From positions 49,069 through 113,068 of the forward strand of contig JALMLS010000257.1 of NCBI GenBank assembly GCA_038496445.1: a DNA stretch of 64,000 bases, written 5' to 3'. The DNA comes from Trichosphaerium sp. ATCC 40318. Taxonomy: Eukaryota; Discosea; Flabellinia; Trichosidae. The notes under the pieces were generated by a model. That model saw only the letters and a list, made by a program, of their open reading frames with translations. It made no database searches and was not told the DNA's origin. The translations under genes and the position numbers were made by a program. Positions 12,259 to 23,781 of the stretch are shown one piece after another (within the stretch, counting starts at the first letter, position 1; every line of letters starts with the position of its first letter).

Positions 12259-15003
12259 ATGACAACTCAAATGCGCTTCGTTTTTCTGTTCTCAGTTCTC
12301 ATCTTTATATCACTAGGTACGACGCCATTTCTTGCTTTTTCATGTACTATCACGTGATCTTACTACTATTAAAGGCTTTTCGAATGAAAATCTACCCAAA
12401 ACGCTTAAAAACCTAAGTAATCGAAGATACAAGTTCATAGATGTGACAGACCCGAATGCATGTGATCATATTTCTGAACCTTGTGCTAAACTAAACGATA
12501 TCTGGTAACCACGTGATTATTTAGCGTACGAAACACTTACACTCGAAACAAGGGGCTATGAAGTATCTCATGAGGATGAATCAACAGAGTATTACGCTAT
12601 TGTAGGCATGGAAAATGGTATTGATTTCGTAGACGTCACAAAACCAAAAGAGCCGAAACAAGTGAAGTTTATTAAAGGCTGTATAAACAATTGGCGGGAT
12701 ATCAAAAGGTACCAATAGATTACTTATCCGCTATAGAGCCTTATAGTGACTAACACGTTCTTTAGTTGGGGTACAACTCTTTATGCTATTACTGAGTACA
12801 CTCAAACATGCGCTTGCCCTGAAGGTAAAAGTGCATAACAATTGTGAAGATTCAAATGTATGTTAGGCGAAGCTTGCATGGAGAAACTAAACATTACTGC
12901 TCCCGCGAACTTAGTAGGAAATATGATTATGACTGAAGGAAGGGATTCACCTCAGCTATCTAATATTGGACCAGTTGTACGTACTAATACGATACAACTT
13001 AATACTCAAACCAAAAATAGGGCGGAAAAGTCACTCCTGTTTCTCCGTGGGAGGATAAAGCATGTGATTTTATTTCTAATGCTGATGATATAAATGGTAA
13101 CATTGCCTTGATTCCACAGGGTGATTGTTCGTATGCTCAAAAGGTTGTCCACGCTCAACATGCCGGTACACTTTTTCGCATTTTTGTATTTTGAAGAGCT
13201 TTTTGTTCACAAGTCACGTGGTTAGGTGCTATCGCTGTTATCGTTCAAAATAACGTTGATGACTTTATTTACCCTGGGATGACTGGATGGATGATAAACC
13301 TCGAAAACGTTACAATATATCCTGGTATGCCAGGTGGACATAAAGAAGAAAACATAACAATTCCTGGTAAGTATTCCTCGTTTCTTCTCAAAAAACCGAT
13401 TCAACTTGTGGTTGCCCTCTGCCTTCATTTTCTAAACCTTTTTAGTTGTGATGATCGGTAAAAGTGACGGGGAGAAGTTGCGTAACAATACAGATGTTGA
13501 GGTATTACTGGATTCGTCTGTTCGATTTCATTCAGATTTCTTTTCTCCTGGGCAAGGTACATCTATTTATAAAATGCCTAAGCATGTGATTTATCTGAGT
13601 ATTTAGGCATTACTGTTATCGATATGCAAGATCCACAAGAACCAATAGTGAAGTATCGCCATCAAACAGAGTTTGTATATTCTCATAATATCTACATTGA
13701 GACGGATAGATCATACATGTACGAACGACAATTTTTCCAAAAAGTGTTTTTGCTAATGGGATTTAGGTATGTATGTGGTACAAGCAATGGAAGATTAGAG
13801 GATGGAAGAGATACCTGGAATTACGTAGCAAACGGTGGTTTAGTTATATACAACGTATCAGACCCTGACAACTTACAATTGGTTGGCATGTGGAACGGCA
13901 CTTACATCCATGATATGATGGTACCATATCGTAGCTTGTAATTTGTTCACACTTTTGATTCAGGTTCGGGAGTGTGATGGTGTATACTATTTGTTTGGCG
14001 CTAGTATCACAGACGATGACGTTTATGTTTGGGATGCACAAGATCCGTCAGATCTCAAAATCGTTATGAAATTCGAAGGTACAAAATCCAGTTTATTATT
14101 CTTTTTTAAGACATCGTCATTAGGTCGACAAGGTTTTGCTCACAATGCCTGGGTTGACGATACTTGTCGTATTATGTATCTTACACATGAAACTGAAAAT
14201 GAGCCTATTACTGTATGGCAGTTCTTTGAGACAGCTGACAACAAGATAAATTGGAATGTCAAACCAAAATGTACAAATCCATTTTGTAGAATGCGTGCTA
14301 ACAGTCATTTTTAAGATTTGGGTTCACTTTCTTCGAACCAGTTTGCTGGAACTTTACCTCACAATGTAATGGTAAAGGGGGATGTATTATGGGCAGCGTA
14401 CTACAGCGAAGGTAAGATATTCATTAAAACTAGAGTGGACACCACATAATAGTGCCTTGATTGATTTATGCTGTTCATCTGTGTTTTCATTTTGAAGGCA
14501 TCAGAGGCAGTGATATTATCTAACGTGTTTTTGTTCAGGTGTAGTAGCATGGGATATATCGGTACCATCAGAGCCAACGCTAATGGCTCAATACAAAACA
14601 TCTGATTTCCCTAGTACGAATCGTTCAACAAGTTGGTTTTTTTTGACAAGCAAAATTTAAGGTGGATTTCATGGTGTTTGGGGTGTTTATCCATTTGCTT
14701 CAAACGACTTAGTGTATGCATCAGATAGAGAAAATGGTAGGACATTACTTGGCGTATAAGTATAATTCCTCTCATGCTGTCATAGGATTGTTTATACTGG
14801 AGTTGGAAAACAAGCAAGTAAAGGAGGATACTAGATATAAAAGTACTTTACTCTTTTTTTATATGCTACTTTTTTACTGTTCTATTAACGTGACTGTAGG
14901 TGTTACAATCGTCCTGGGTGTTCTATCTGGTGTTTTATTTATAGCGTTAGTTATTGCTGTCATATTTTACCTTCGTAAAAGCACAAGATACAACGCAGTT
15001 TAA
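12259..15003 (+). CDS. Choice-of-anchor B / LVIVD-repeat membrane protein with inserted PA domain
   Basis: ATG at 12259 encodes a signal peptide (MRFVFLFSVLIFISL after MTTQ). About 15 exons follow. The body matches the choice-of-anchor B family (LVIVD repeats forming a beta-propeller): NDIWGYEV, YAIVGMENGIDFVDVT, NWRDIKS, SHNIYIETD, NGGLVIYNVSDPDNLQLVG, HDMM, VYVWDAQDPSDLK, GFAHNAWVDD, LPHNVMVKGDVLWAAYYSEG and NGLFILEL. Between the first and second blades, about residues 190-300, lies a protease-associated (PA) domain (ISNADDINGNIALIPQGDC, then AQHAGAIAVIVQNN). The C-terminus is a membrane helix (VLGVLSGVLFIALVIAVIFY) with a short basic tail RKSTRYNAV. The product is therefore a type I surface protein with an extracellular propeller. 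The ligand is unknown; PA domains often bind peptides. The exon before the helix is inferred from a GTACTT donor that restores the frame. Confidence 0.85.
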
Positions 15004-15269
15004 TGTTAGACCCATGTTAAAGAAAAAGTCATTAAATTCTATTCCTTGATTTACTACGCTTTCGTTAATCCTCTCAAGAAAATTTTACAATGTTAGTACT
15101 TACGTACATATAATAAGCATCTTGAAATGATTTGTCACGTGCTTACAACAGGCGTATCCGAGGTCCGGTTTCTTTTGAAAAAAAATAGTATTGTTTACTT
15201 TGAACGACTTTTTTGTCTTTGTGCGCTCTGATGTTTTTTAAAAACTGGGCTTACAAACTTCCTTCTAAA
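15004..15269. other. Intergenic spacer
   Basis: A short spacer upstream of the MORN-type gene. It holds a TCACGTGC site near 15135. No gene is seen. Confidence 0.4.
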
Positions 15270-16344
15270 ATGACGTCTGGAAATACTTCACAAAACAAAG
15301 TACAGCTATAACAACGCATTCAAACGACTAAACCAAAGAAATTAGTTTAATTCTGATGAGTATGTTCTGTTGTGTCTTCCTTTAGAACTACAACTTGAAA
15401 TCGTTGATTTAAGCTTTGAAGTTTATCAAAAGTGGCCATTGTTATCAAAATACACTGCGGTAACAACAAGGTTTGATAACGAGTTAAATAAACATGGGAA
15501 ATGGATTAAACGAACTCAGGTCAATAAACAAATTATTAGTCACGTGTATTTCAAAAATGGTAAACGTCATGGAGACTCAAAGCGTTGGTATGCAAACAAA
15601 CAATTGATGGCTCACTTTAAGTTTTTTAATGGTAAGCGAGAAGGAGAGCACAAACGGTTCTATCAAGATGGTAAACCAAAGGATAGTTTTAATTACAAAG
15701 AAGGCAAACGCGAAGGCAAAGCCACTCGGTGGTGTAGAAATGGTCAATTACAAATGCAGTGTATGTATGTTAATGATAAAGTAGAAGGAAAATATAAGAG
15801 GTGGCATGAAAATGGGCAATTAAACGAGGAAAGTAATTTCGTAAATGATAACAGAGAAGGAAAGCATAACCTCTGGTATGATGATGGTAAAATGTCAGTT
15901 CAAAGTACTTATGTCAAAAATAAACTTGAAGGAGAATATAAGGACTGGCACTACAATGGGCAATTGAAATACCAGTGCTATTATGTCAACGATAAACTAG
16001 AAGGAGACTGGAAACACTGGTATGAAAATGGAACTTTGCAAAGGCAAAACAATTTTGTCAATGATAAAAAAGAAGGAGAGTTCACGTCATGGCACTATAA
16101 TGGCCAACTGAGTCAAAAGTGCAAATATGTGGATGACAAACGTGAAGGAGAGTGCAAGTGTTGGTATTATAATGGACAATTGAAAAGCAAGATTAACTGG
16201 GTAAATGGTAAAAAAGAAGGAAAAGCCGAAATGTGGGATACCAATGGTCAGCTAAGGGAAGTATCTTATTTTAAGGATGGTAAATGTAGTGGACAATTGA
16301 AAACCTACGACTCAGAAGGTATATTGATTGCAGATTTGGATTGA
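15270..16344 (+). CDS. F-box-like protein with MORN/YwqK-type repeats
   Basis: Two exons: a ten-codon first exon (15270-15299, MTSGNTSQNK), a 46-nt intron, then one long exon 15346-16344. Residues 17-60 look like an F-box (LCLPLELQLEIVDLS, then KWPLLSKYTAV). The rest is about 12 repeats of 23-24 residues of the type NGQLKYQCYYVNDKLEGDW. These belong to the MORN-2/YwqK class named after bacterial proteins, although the repeat itself says nothing about toxin-antitoxin activity. An SCF adaptor role is inferred from the F-box. A shorter paralogue starts at 22852. The intronless body in an intron-rich region suggests retroposition or transfer; MORN-type proteins with similar N-termini are common in Marseilleviridae and other giant viruses. 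Confidence 0.8.
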
Positions 16345-16849
16345 AAAAGAGCATTATATTAACAAGGAAAGTGTCTTAACACCAAAAAATGTAGCACTTA
16401 CTAGTGTTTTTCTGCTTGTTCGAAATAAAACACTTAAATTCACATGAATCTACTTTCATGTTAACTTCTCACTTGAACGCTCCCTAGTCTTATCTGTAAG
16501 CCCACTGTGAGAGAAAAATTTCTAATGGGAAGTTATTCTAGTAAAAACCTTGACTTTCATAAAAGTGGGGCAACAAACATGACTTGCTAATTATTCATCA
16601 GCGCTTGACTACAAACGCTTTGATAAGATAAGTACCATCGATGCATTTGTTAGAATGTACTACAAGATTAGAGCTATCACTGACTTGATAATCAAAAGGT
16701 TTGACCTCAAATAGATTCTTTTTTCGAGCTAAATTATAAACACAAAAGGTTGCCAACTAAAACGGAAACTAGTGAAACTTCAGCAAGACCGCTTTGATTT
16801 GGAAATCACTCATAGAATAGAAATTGTATGTATATATTCCCTGTCATTG
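16345..16849. other. Convergent intergenic spacer
   Basis: About 500 bases between the MORN-type gene and the end of the sulfatase gene. AT-rich, with several short palindromic stretches but no reading frame I can support. Confidence 0.5.
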
Positions 16850-19238
16850 TTATTTCTTCCCAAAAACAGACCACTTTTCTTTTATGACTTCACAAGCTTC
16901 TTTCGCTGATTTACCTACAAAAGGATGTTAAGATTAGTCGTTGACAATACTATCATTTTGATTACCTCTATTAGGATTATAAACAGTTTCGAATATTTCA
17001 GCAGCACGTGATTTCATGGCGTTCAATATATCAGGTTGCTCTGAAGATAAGTCGTGATGCTCGGTTGGATCATTAATAATATCAAAAAGGCATCCATCTC
17101 CACAATCATAACGCTTGTCATCACCTAAAAACAAAGAGTTAGAAAACTTTCATCAAACTACAATTTGCTATGGCAAATAACGCTTACCGACATAGTCTCC
17201 TCGTTTTGCAGTCGTCGCATTAGGATAACTCATACCAGTCCAACCGGAACACCATTGGTCTCCTTGAAGTAGCTTGTAGTTACCTAGAGAGAAACTTAGT
17301 CACGTGATAGTAGAAAACAAAAAACTGTCCTACCTTTGATCAATTGAATGGCTTGTGGTTGTTGGTTTCTACCAGGGAAACTTGCAAGAGGAATCTCAGT
17401 TCTTGGTGATGTCTTATTCTTTCCAGTAATGAGAGACCATACATCAAGACTATCAATATCAGGAACACCAGGTACAACATCTTTAGGATCAACACCTGCC
17501 AAGTTACATAAAGTTGAATACCAGTCACAAACATGTATGTATCCATCCTGTAAGAAAGTAAAAAATAGTGTTTATTACTGTGAGTACGTACAGTAGATGA
17601 ACCTTTCTTATCAGAAGGTATAAAACCTCCAGCAACAAACGCAATTCCACGAACACCTCCTTCCCAATCAGAGTGTTTTCCTCCTTTCAATGGATAATTA
17701 TTTGCTGCTCCTCCTTTGTACGTTGGTCCGCCATTACTTAAAGTTATGGGTAAGAAGTTTAATTTGAAGCTATTTTTCTTCTGGACCGAAGTACGTACTC
17801 TGTTGAAAATATGATCAAAGTGTTATCCCACATTTTCTTTTGTTTAAGAAGGGTTGTAATATTGTTAATGGCTTCGTCAACAAAACTTGACATGCCCATG
17901 TACTTTTGTCTGTTCTCGTTGTCTAAACCAGGGTACATATCCTTGTACTTATCAGGAACTTCAAGAGGATCTAAATAGAGAGTAAGACAGTACAAGAAAA
18001 CTCCGTTTCCGGAAATGAGGTTTTTCGATTAACTTACTGTGACAGTTTTGGAACGCCATGTAAAGAAACATAGGCTTTGATTTATCATGTGATGTTATCA
18101 AATCAAGTGCCTAGAGAGCAAGTAAGATACGTGATAATACAATCCAGTGACGTACTTTTTTATTGTACATGTATCCAGCATATCCTGTGTTATTCATACC
18201 TATTGCTGGTAACTCGTTCTATTGTTACTGTTGTTAGAGAAAATTATGAAGATTGCAGCGGGTGTTGTGGCAAAATGTTCAAAAAACAGCCACGTGCTCA
18301 CCTTCCATAAATCAGGGTGGTCACCACAATCGCCACCACCCGTTTTTTCGGTATAATGGTCTTCAGAACCTCCAAGATATCCAAGATGTTCATCAAAACT
18401 AACAAGGATTTTTAGTGATTGTGGTAATAATAAAACAACAAGAATTTGATACTTATCGTTATGTATACATTATAAGGAACGTACCCACGTCCTATTGGAA
18501 TCCTTGAAAAGCTAGATGTGCCTAGATGCCATTTTCCTATTGCATACGAACTGTATCCTGCTTTTTTTAACTTTGCTGGTAAAGTAGTCATTTGCGGTGG
18601 TATCCCAGCGTATGGATATGTGTTAGCCAAATTCTAAAGGTCATGTTATCACAAAATAACAAGTTCAAACTTTCATGTCATCGCACCTGTTCGTTCACGT
18701 GAATAGGTAAACGGCCACTAAAAAAAAGAGAAAAGGTGTTAGAGTTTTCGACGTTGAACCACTTTTGGTAGGTACCTCATAAGTGAACTTCGCGTAGGCG
18801 AGCAATACTAAACAACAATAAACAAAAAAAGGCCAAATTTCATACAAATGAAAAAATACAAGTTTAAAGAGGTTTCCCTTCGAAGGCCAATAACAACCAA
18901 TAGAAGGCGTGGAGTCAACAAAAAAAAAAAAATAACGAACAAGAAACTTCTGTTTCGTCTTCTCCTGTTTATTCTTACGGTTATTTTGTACCTTGTAGAC
19001 GTAGAATCTATCAAGCATAATACCCTCAGAAGCCAATTGAGCGATATGAGGCGTTTTAACATCTGGATTCGTTATTTGAGTGTTATAGTGTCCCAAATCA
19101 TCAACAAGAAAGTAAACCACGTGGGGTTTTTGCGCTTTTTGTGGATAGATTAAAAATAAAGCAAACTGAGCTGAGAGTACCTCCGTTAACACATAATACA
19201 AGCAATACCAATAATAGAAGAGGTACAACAGCCCGCAT
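16850..19238 (-). CDS. Arylsulfatase (arylsulfatase B / GalNAc-4-sulfatase type)
   Basis: Fourteen exons from ATG 19238 to TAA at 16850-16852. A signal peptide (MRAVVPLLLLVLLVLCVNG) is followed by the sulfatase core. HVVYFLVDDLGHYN supplies the metal-binding aspartates. YCSPTRSSLMSGR carries the Cys that is converted to formylglycine. GYSSYAIGKWHLG, a long GFDEHLGYLGGSEDHY-like segment, STDNGG and WEGGVRG match type I sulfatases. The C-terminus (GKSAKEACEVIKEKWSVFG) lies in its own exon; without that splice the frame would stop early at 16934. The enzyme should hydrolyse sulfate esters of polysaccharides in lysosomes or outside the cell. It is divergent from, and 385 bases away from, a secreted-protein gene. 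Confidence 0.9.
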
Positions 19239-19623
19239 GTTCACCTGCGTTAACCGTACTGATTTTTGTAGACTTTTCGAATAGTTCCAAGAGCTGTTTC
19301 ATTTTGAACCGATTTTTTCTGTCCAACGTTTCAGGATGCACGTACAGATATGTTGTGTTTATCAACGAATATGCACGTGCTGTAGCTAGTATAGTCCGGA
19401 CCATTTTATAGATTATAACAAGAACTTGGACTTTAATTAAAACATCAACAACACGGTTTTTGCAGTTGGCGGTGAGAAAAACGTTAGAAACGTTAGCAAC
19501 GTTTGTCAATACATCTCTAAAGTGATAAAAACTCAGAAGTTTTCACACCAGAACAGAAATAGTGCTACACCCAATTAAGGTGTTTTTGGCCTTTTTAGGA
19601 AGATTTTACTGTTTATTTCAGCA
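19239..19623. promoter_or_regulatory. Bidirectional promoter region
   Basis: A spacer between two divergent genes that both encode signal peptides (sulfatase and secreted protein). It contains one CACGTG near 19373. No gene is supported inside. Shared regulation is an inference from the head-to-head layout only. Confidence 0.4.
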
Positions 19624-20485
19624 ATGCAACGAATCTTCCTCCTCTTACTTATTGTTGGTTGTGCAAGCGCGCAACTCAAGTTCTATTTGAATTACTTCCC
19701 TATAGAGGCTACAAACTTCAAATGGGAAGCTAAAATCACTACAGTGCCTTTAATAGGCAAAGATAAAGGTATTCCTACTGTTACTAGTGATAGTTCGCAG
19801 TTTATGTACATGAAGCTCGGAAATGTATCCCACACGTGGGCTAAAGCCACAGCGGAGCTAGGCAACTATGTTACGCAGTCTTGGTTTTGGACGGTATGTA
19901 TTTGGCTTAAAACTCCTTGGTCTCGCGTCTAACTACCACTGTAGGACGGAAACCCACATACTTACTTCAATTTGTACTCGTACAGGTAAACTAAGCAATG
20001 ACTGATTTTTTTTCCGTTCTAATTCACTCTAGTGTTAACCACCGCGCGTGTACTTATTATGAAGGTCAATTCTTGCCTACCTGTGAACCAACAACCAAAA
20101 TTGGACAAGATACATATTTTGCAAAGTGCAATAGAATAAACATCACAGTTGTTCTCAAGGATGGTAACCTCGAATCTTACAAGGCACATACTGTCGACTT
20201 TTCGGAGGAAATTACTTTTGATGTCACTGTAACAAAGAATTTGAACTGGTGGCACACACCAAAGATCCAAGACTTCAAGGTAATCACGTTTACTTTTCTT
20301 TTTTTTTTTTTTAAGGCTGGCGCTCTAGTTATTCATCGTTGACCCTATTTTATAGATACCTAAGACTTGTGTGTGCTCTGGTTTTTGGTGCCCTCATAGA
20401 ACAGGTGTGCCATCCATGGATTCTATTCAGCAGCTCAAACAATCTACAGAACATCAAGATTCTTCGACTGTAAAGATCTATTAAA
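19624..20485 (+). CDS. Secreted cysteine-containing protein, unrecognised
   Basis: ATG at 19624 with a clear signal peptide (MQRIFLLLLIVGCASAQ). Four exons: 19624 to about 19891; a short exon (DGNPHTYFNLYSY); VNHRACTYYEGQFLPTCEP through NWWHTPKIQDFK; and IPKTCVCSGFWCPHRTG to the stop at 20485. The mature part is beta-rich with two possible N-glycosylation sites (NVSHT, NITVV) and eight cysteines, mostly in the second half, suggesting disulfide bonds. No family is recognised. The C-terminal 30 residues are polar and probably disordered. The neighbours suggest an extracellular role. Confidence 0.65.
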
Positions 20486-20821
20486 AAACATCCGAAATAA
20501 ATATTATTTCACTCAGCACATGTCTATGGTTCACTCTGATATTCGCACTGTTTTGAAATACATTATGAAGAGGATTAATGATCAATACTTATGTTCAGTA
20601 AGCGCGAGGCTGCATGCAAAGTACATACATACATTCACGTGCATTAATGTATTAATACATAAATTACTGCTTGCATACTCAACAAGACACTTGCGCTTTG
20701 AAACTACGGAGAAGGAGCGTTTATTCCACAAGGAAATACAATGTGACTTAAACAACAGAATTAAAGTAACACTAAATCTTTTCAAGCCATGAAACGCCGA
20801 AGTGTAAAAAGAAAAAACCAG
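20486..20821. other. Convergent intergenic spacer
   Basis: It contains a 90-codon open frame (20520-20792) that lacks a plausible composition or splice context. I treat the stretch as non-coding. Confidence 0.4.
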
Positions 20822-22499
20822 CTAACAAGAAATCTTTTTCAACCAATCTAAAATCGCTTTTGTTGCTTCTTCATGCTTCTCAGCTAGTATCTATAGAATA
20901 GTATCAGTTGTTTGGCTGTCATTTACTTATATTATTGCACGTACAAAGTGACCACATTTTTCAACAGCAACTCGTGTTAAGTTTGGCATTATTTTTTCCA
21001 TTCCAATTGTTAGTGCTGGAGAACAGACTGGATCATTTTCTAGAAAGGAAAACAGTTAGTATAATACAGCTGTATACTGAGTTATATTACCTGCAGTAAC
21101 CATAAGTGTTGGCCTCTTAATTTCTACAGGAAATCCTTCAAGATCAGCCCAGTTGAGCTCAAGGGTGCGATACCTTTTATTGTGAATAAGAAAAAACTAC
21201 GAAAAAATAAAAAGAGAAAAAAAAACATACCAATTCAAACTGCCTCTCATACCACTCCTAAAAGTAAAATGTTATTTATACAAATTGGCTTAACGTCTTA
21301 CTGTTTGAACTGGGATACGTAATACGCAGTTTCTTGTTCAGTTAAAATATCTGATGGCTTGACATCCTTAGCAGCACGCATCAAACCATCTGCCATCCAC
21401 ACTCCTCTATTAAGAACTATTAGTTCCTTTGACATACAAGAAAATAAAGTCACAACAAAAGGTCAGCTCATTTACGTACTCTTTGAGCAAGTTATCAGTT
21501 TTATGACTACGATAAGCAAACCGAATTAGTTTATCAATATCCGCGTCTAACTCCTTGACTGCTTCTTCAGTGTTGAAGTATTGTTGGTATTTGAAAGCAG
21601 GAGACCTAGCGACTAAAATGTCAAGAGTCATACACTTCTCTGGTCTTGGCCAATAAGGTGTAACAAAAGCGCCAACAGCGGTTACACGATCAGAATGCAT
21701 GATAGAGTACTTCCAAGCGAGTTCACCTATAAAGGAACGAACGTGAGTTCAAAAGTCGCGGGTAAAGAATTAGGCACATAGACTCAAGGAGTCTGTAGCT
21801 TTGGTTAAGTACGTACCACCCCAATCATGACCAAGCAGGATAAACTTCTTAATACCTATAGGCATGGCTTTAAGATCAAATCCAAAACAAAAATTACAGA
21901 ATCACGTGCATAACAACAATAATAAACAGCGAAAAGTTTTTCGTCACGTGACGTTCTTTTTTAAACTTCTCCGGTCATTAAATCTTTACGTACCGAGTGA
22001 CTCTAAAAGCTCGTTAATGACACCAGATACTACCTTATGAGTAAACAAGGATAGTTTCTTTGGGTCTGCCTTCGTTTGGCCCATGCCAGGTAAATCAGGA
22101 GCGATTACTCGATAACCAGCTTTAGCAACTGGTCTTATTTGCTATAACCCGTTAGTACGCATACGTAGCAATACCTCTAGGGCATTCCCAGGGCTTTCAA
22201 GTGAAGGGAATCTGATTTCTACCAAATTTTGCTTTCACGTTACCTTGTGCCATCCATACCTTTATGACAACTGTGTTAGAGATTAAAGAATAAATATTAG
22301 TGATATCTTACCAGATATCAGGCCAACCGTGTAGAAATACGACTACTTTTTCTGTTCCTTCACCTTCATCTACGTAGTGTAGTTTAACTTCGGCACTCTT
22401 GGCCTCAAAAAACTTGTGATTGTAAGTTGTAGGATCGTCCATATCTGATGCTGCGGAAGCCATATTTGTACACTGTTTTGATTTTAAGCAAGCCGACAT
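20822..22499 (-). CDS. Alpha/beta-hydrolase, soluble epoxide hydrolase-like
   Basis: About ten exons, ending at TAG 20822. The start is either the ATG at 22499 or the one at 22463 (MASAASDMDD). The order of motifs is that of epoxide hydrolases and related dehalogenases: oxyanion-hole HGWPDIWYGWHKQ, GYRVIAPDLPGMG, nucleophile elbow LLGHDWGG with Asp as nucleophile, a lid region (WPRPEKCMTLDILVARSPAF), the acid ENDPVCSP, and the catalytic His in EKCGHF. Length is about 330 residues, normal for the family. It should hydrolyse epoxides to diols through an ester intermediate; the natural substrate is unknown. No signal peptide, so probably cytosolic. The gene is divergent to a MORN-type F-box gene 350 bases away. 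Confidence 0.85.
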
Positions 22500-22851
22500 C
22501 ACTTATGAGAAAACTAAGCCCGTTTTTCAGTCACTTTACTGCATCCTTCCATGCGATCCTGCCTCTTTAATGAAAAGTAGGGTTCATTTCTGCACATTTA
22601 TCCGCTTTTGATTGAGTACTATTGTGTTCCAAACATGGCAAAAATATTGAGTTTGTCACGTGATAATTTGAAACTAACCCATTCCATGTGAATGCCAAAA
22701 ACAGCTACATAGAAGCAAATGCGGTTAAGACATTGCAGATAGCCAATCCTAGGTATTCTTTATCCTTACACGCCGACACTAAGTCAGTAAACGTGATAAT
22801 AATAACTAAGTCAAGGTTTCAGATAACCTATAACATCTTGTTCACAGCATC
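22500..22851. promoter_or_regulatory. Bidirectional promoter region
   Basis: A spacer between the divergent epoxide-hydrolase-like and MORN-type genes. It has a TCACGTGA-like site near 22657 and nothing coding. Confidence 0.4.
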
Positions 22852-23376
22852 ATGTCATCCAGTCGACAGGTACTAAGCTTGCTTATTTGATATCCTAACT
22901 GTCTGTCATTTAAAATCGCTTTTAAGGTAAAATCAATACCACACCTTCCAATAGAGCTTATACTTGATATACTCGATATAAGCGATGAGCTTTACCTAAA
23001 ATGGCCTTTATTAAGTAAAGAAACAGCAACATCGGTTAGATTTAGTAAAAACTTACAAAAAAACGGTAAATGGCTTAGATTCGAGCGCTCAGGAACGAGT
23101 AACAGCGTTAAACGCACAAAACAAATCCAAGAATGTTGGCGTAATGGTAAACGCCACGGAGAGTACAAAGAATGGTGTAATAATGGTCAATTACGCATGA
23201 AGAGGATGTTTGTTAATGGTATAAGGGAAGGTGAGCAAAAGAGGTGGTATGACAATGGGAGCTTGTGGAAACAATGTTTTTACAAGAAAGGTAGACTTGA
23301 TGGTTCGTTTAAGGAGTGGAATGAAACAGGAAAATTGATAAAGTCATTTGTTTATGTTGAGGGCATACGGAAATAA
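22852..23376 (+). CDS. F-box-like protein with MORN/YwqK-type repeats (short paralogue)
   Basis: Same plan as the gene at 15270: a six-codon first exon (22852-22869, MSSSRQ), a 57-nt intron, then one exon 22927-23376. F-box-like start (PHLPIELILDILDIS, then LKWPLLSKETATSV), then about four repeats (NGKRHGEYKEWCNNGQ, NGIREGEQKRWYDNG). It is about 156 residues against 340 in the longer relative. The two genes share KWPLLSK and the placement of the tiny first exon, so they are duplicates that differ in repeat number. Probably an SCF-type adaptor (inference). Confidence 0.75.
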
Positions 23377-23781
23377 ACAGTACCAAAGAGATTGTGATAA
23401 TAGATGATGACGTACTTGAGCACGAACTTGAAGTTGTCACAAGAGACAACGACAGTGTAGTTACATAACTGTAAGACGTTGCATAGTTATCATCGAAAAG
23501 CAGTGCCTGATTAGTCAATTTTGCTAGTCTGTTATGAGTTACCTAGTTAATGAACAGTTCCCTGCATTGAGCACAACTCAAAAAAACCAAAGACTGTACT
23601 ATTCAGTTCTAACCACCTTAACGTGTTAATTGCAAAAAAAGCAAATCTGTACTTATACTGAGTATAGTGTAGTTAATTGGTAAACACGAAAATACAATAG
23701 AATCACATCATTTATTAGGGTTGTTTTGTTTTTTTTCATTTAATTCTTTCTTTTTTCTTTTTTTTTCTTTTTTCTTTTAAT
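23377..23781. other. Convergent intergenic spacer, pyrimidine-rich
   Basis: AT-rich spacer whose right half (about 23720-23780) is an impure TTTC/TTTT tract on the plus strand. It lies just past the end of the glycosyltransferase gene and could serve its 3' end. No gene is seen. Confidence 0.4.

Noticed and set aside
15270-16344. Bacterial antitoxin (YwqK) or bacterial contamination
   Set aside because: The gene has a spliceosomal intron, an F-box-like start and a eukaryotic paralogue nearby; only the repeat type is shared.
20520-20792. 90-residue plus-strand frame between convergent genes
   Set aside because: No splice context, no domain, and an equally long frame on the other strand.
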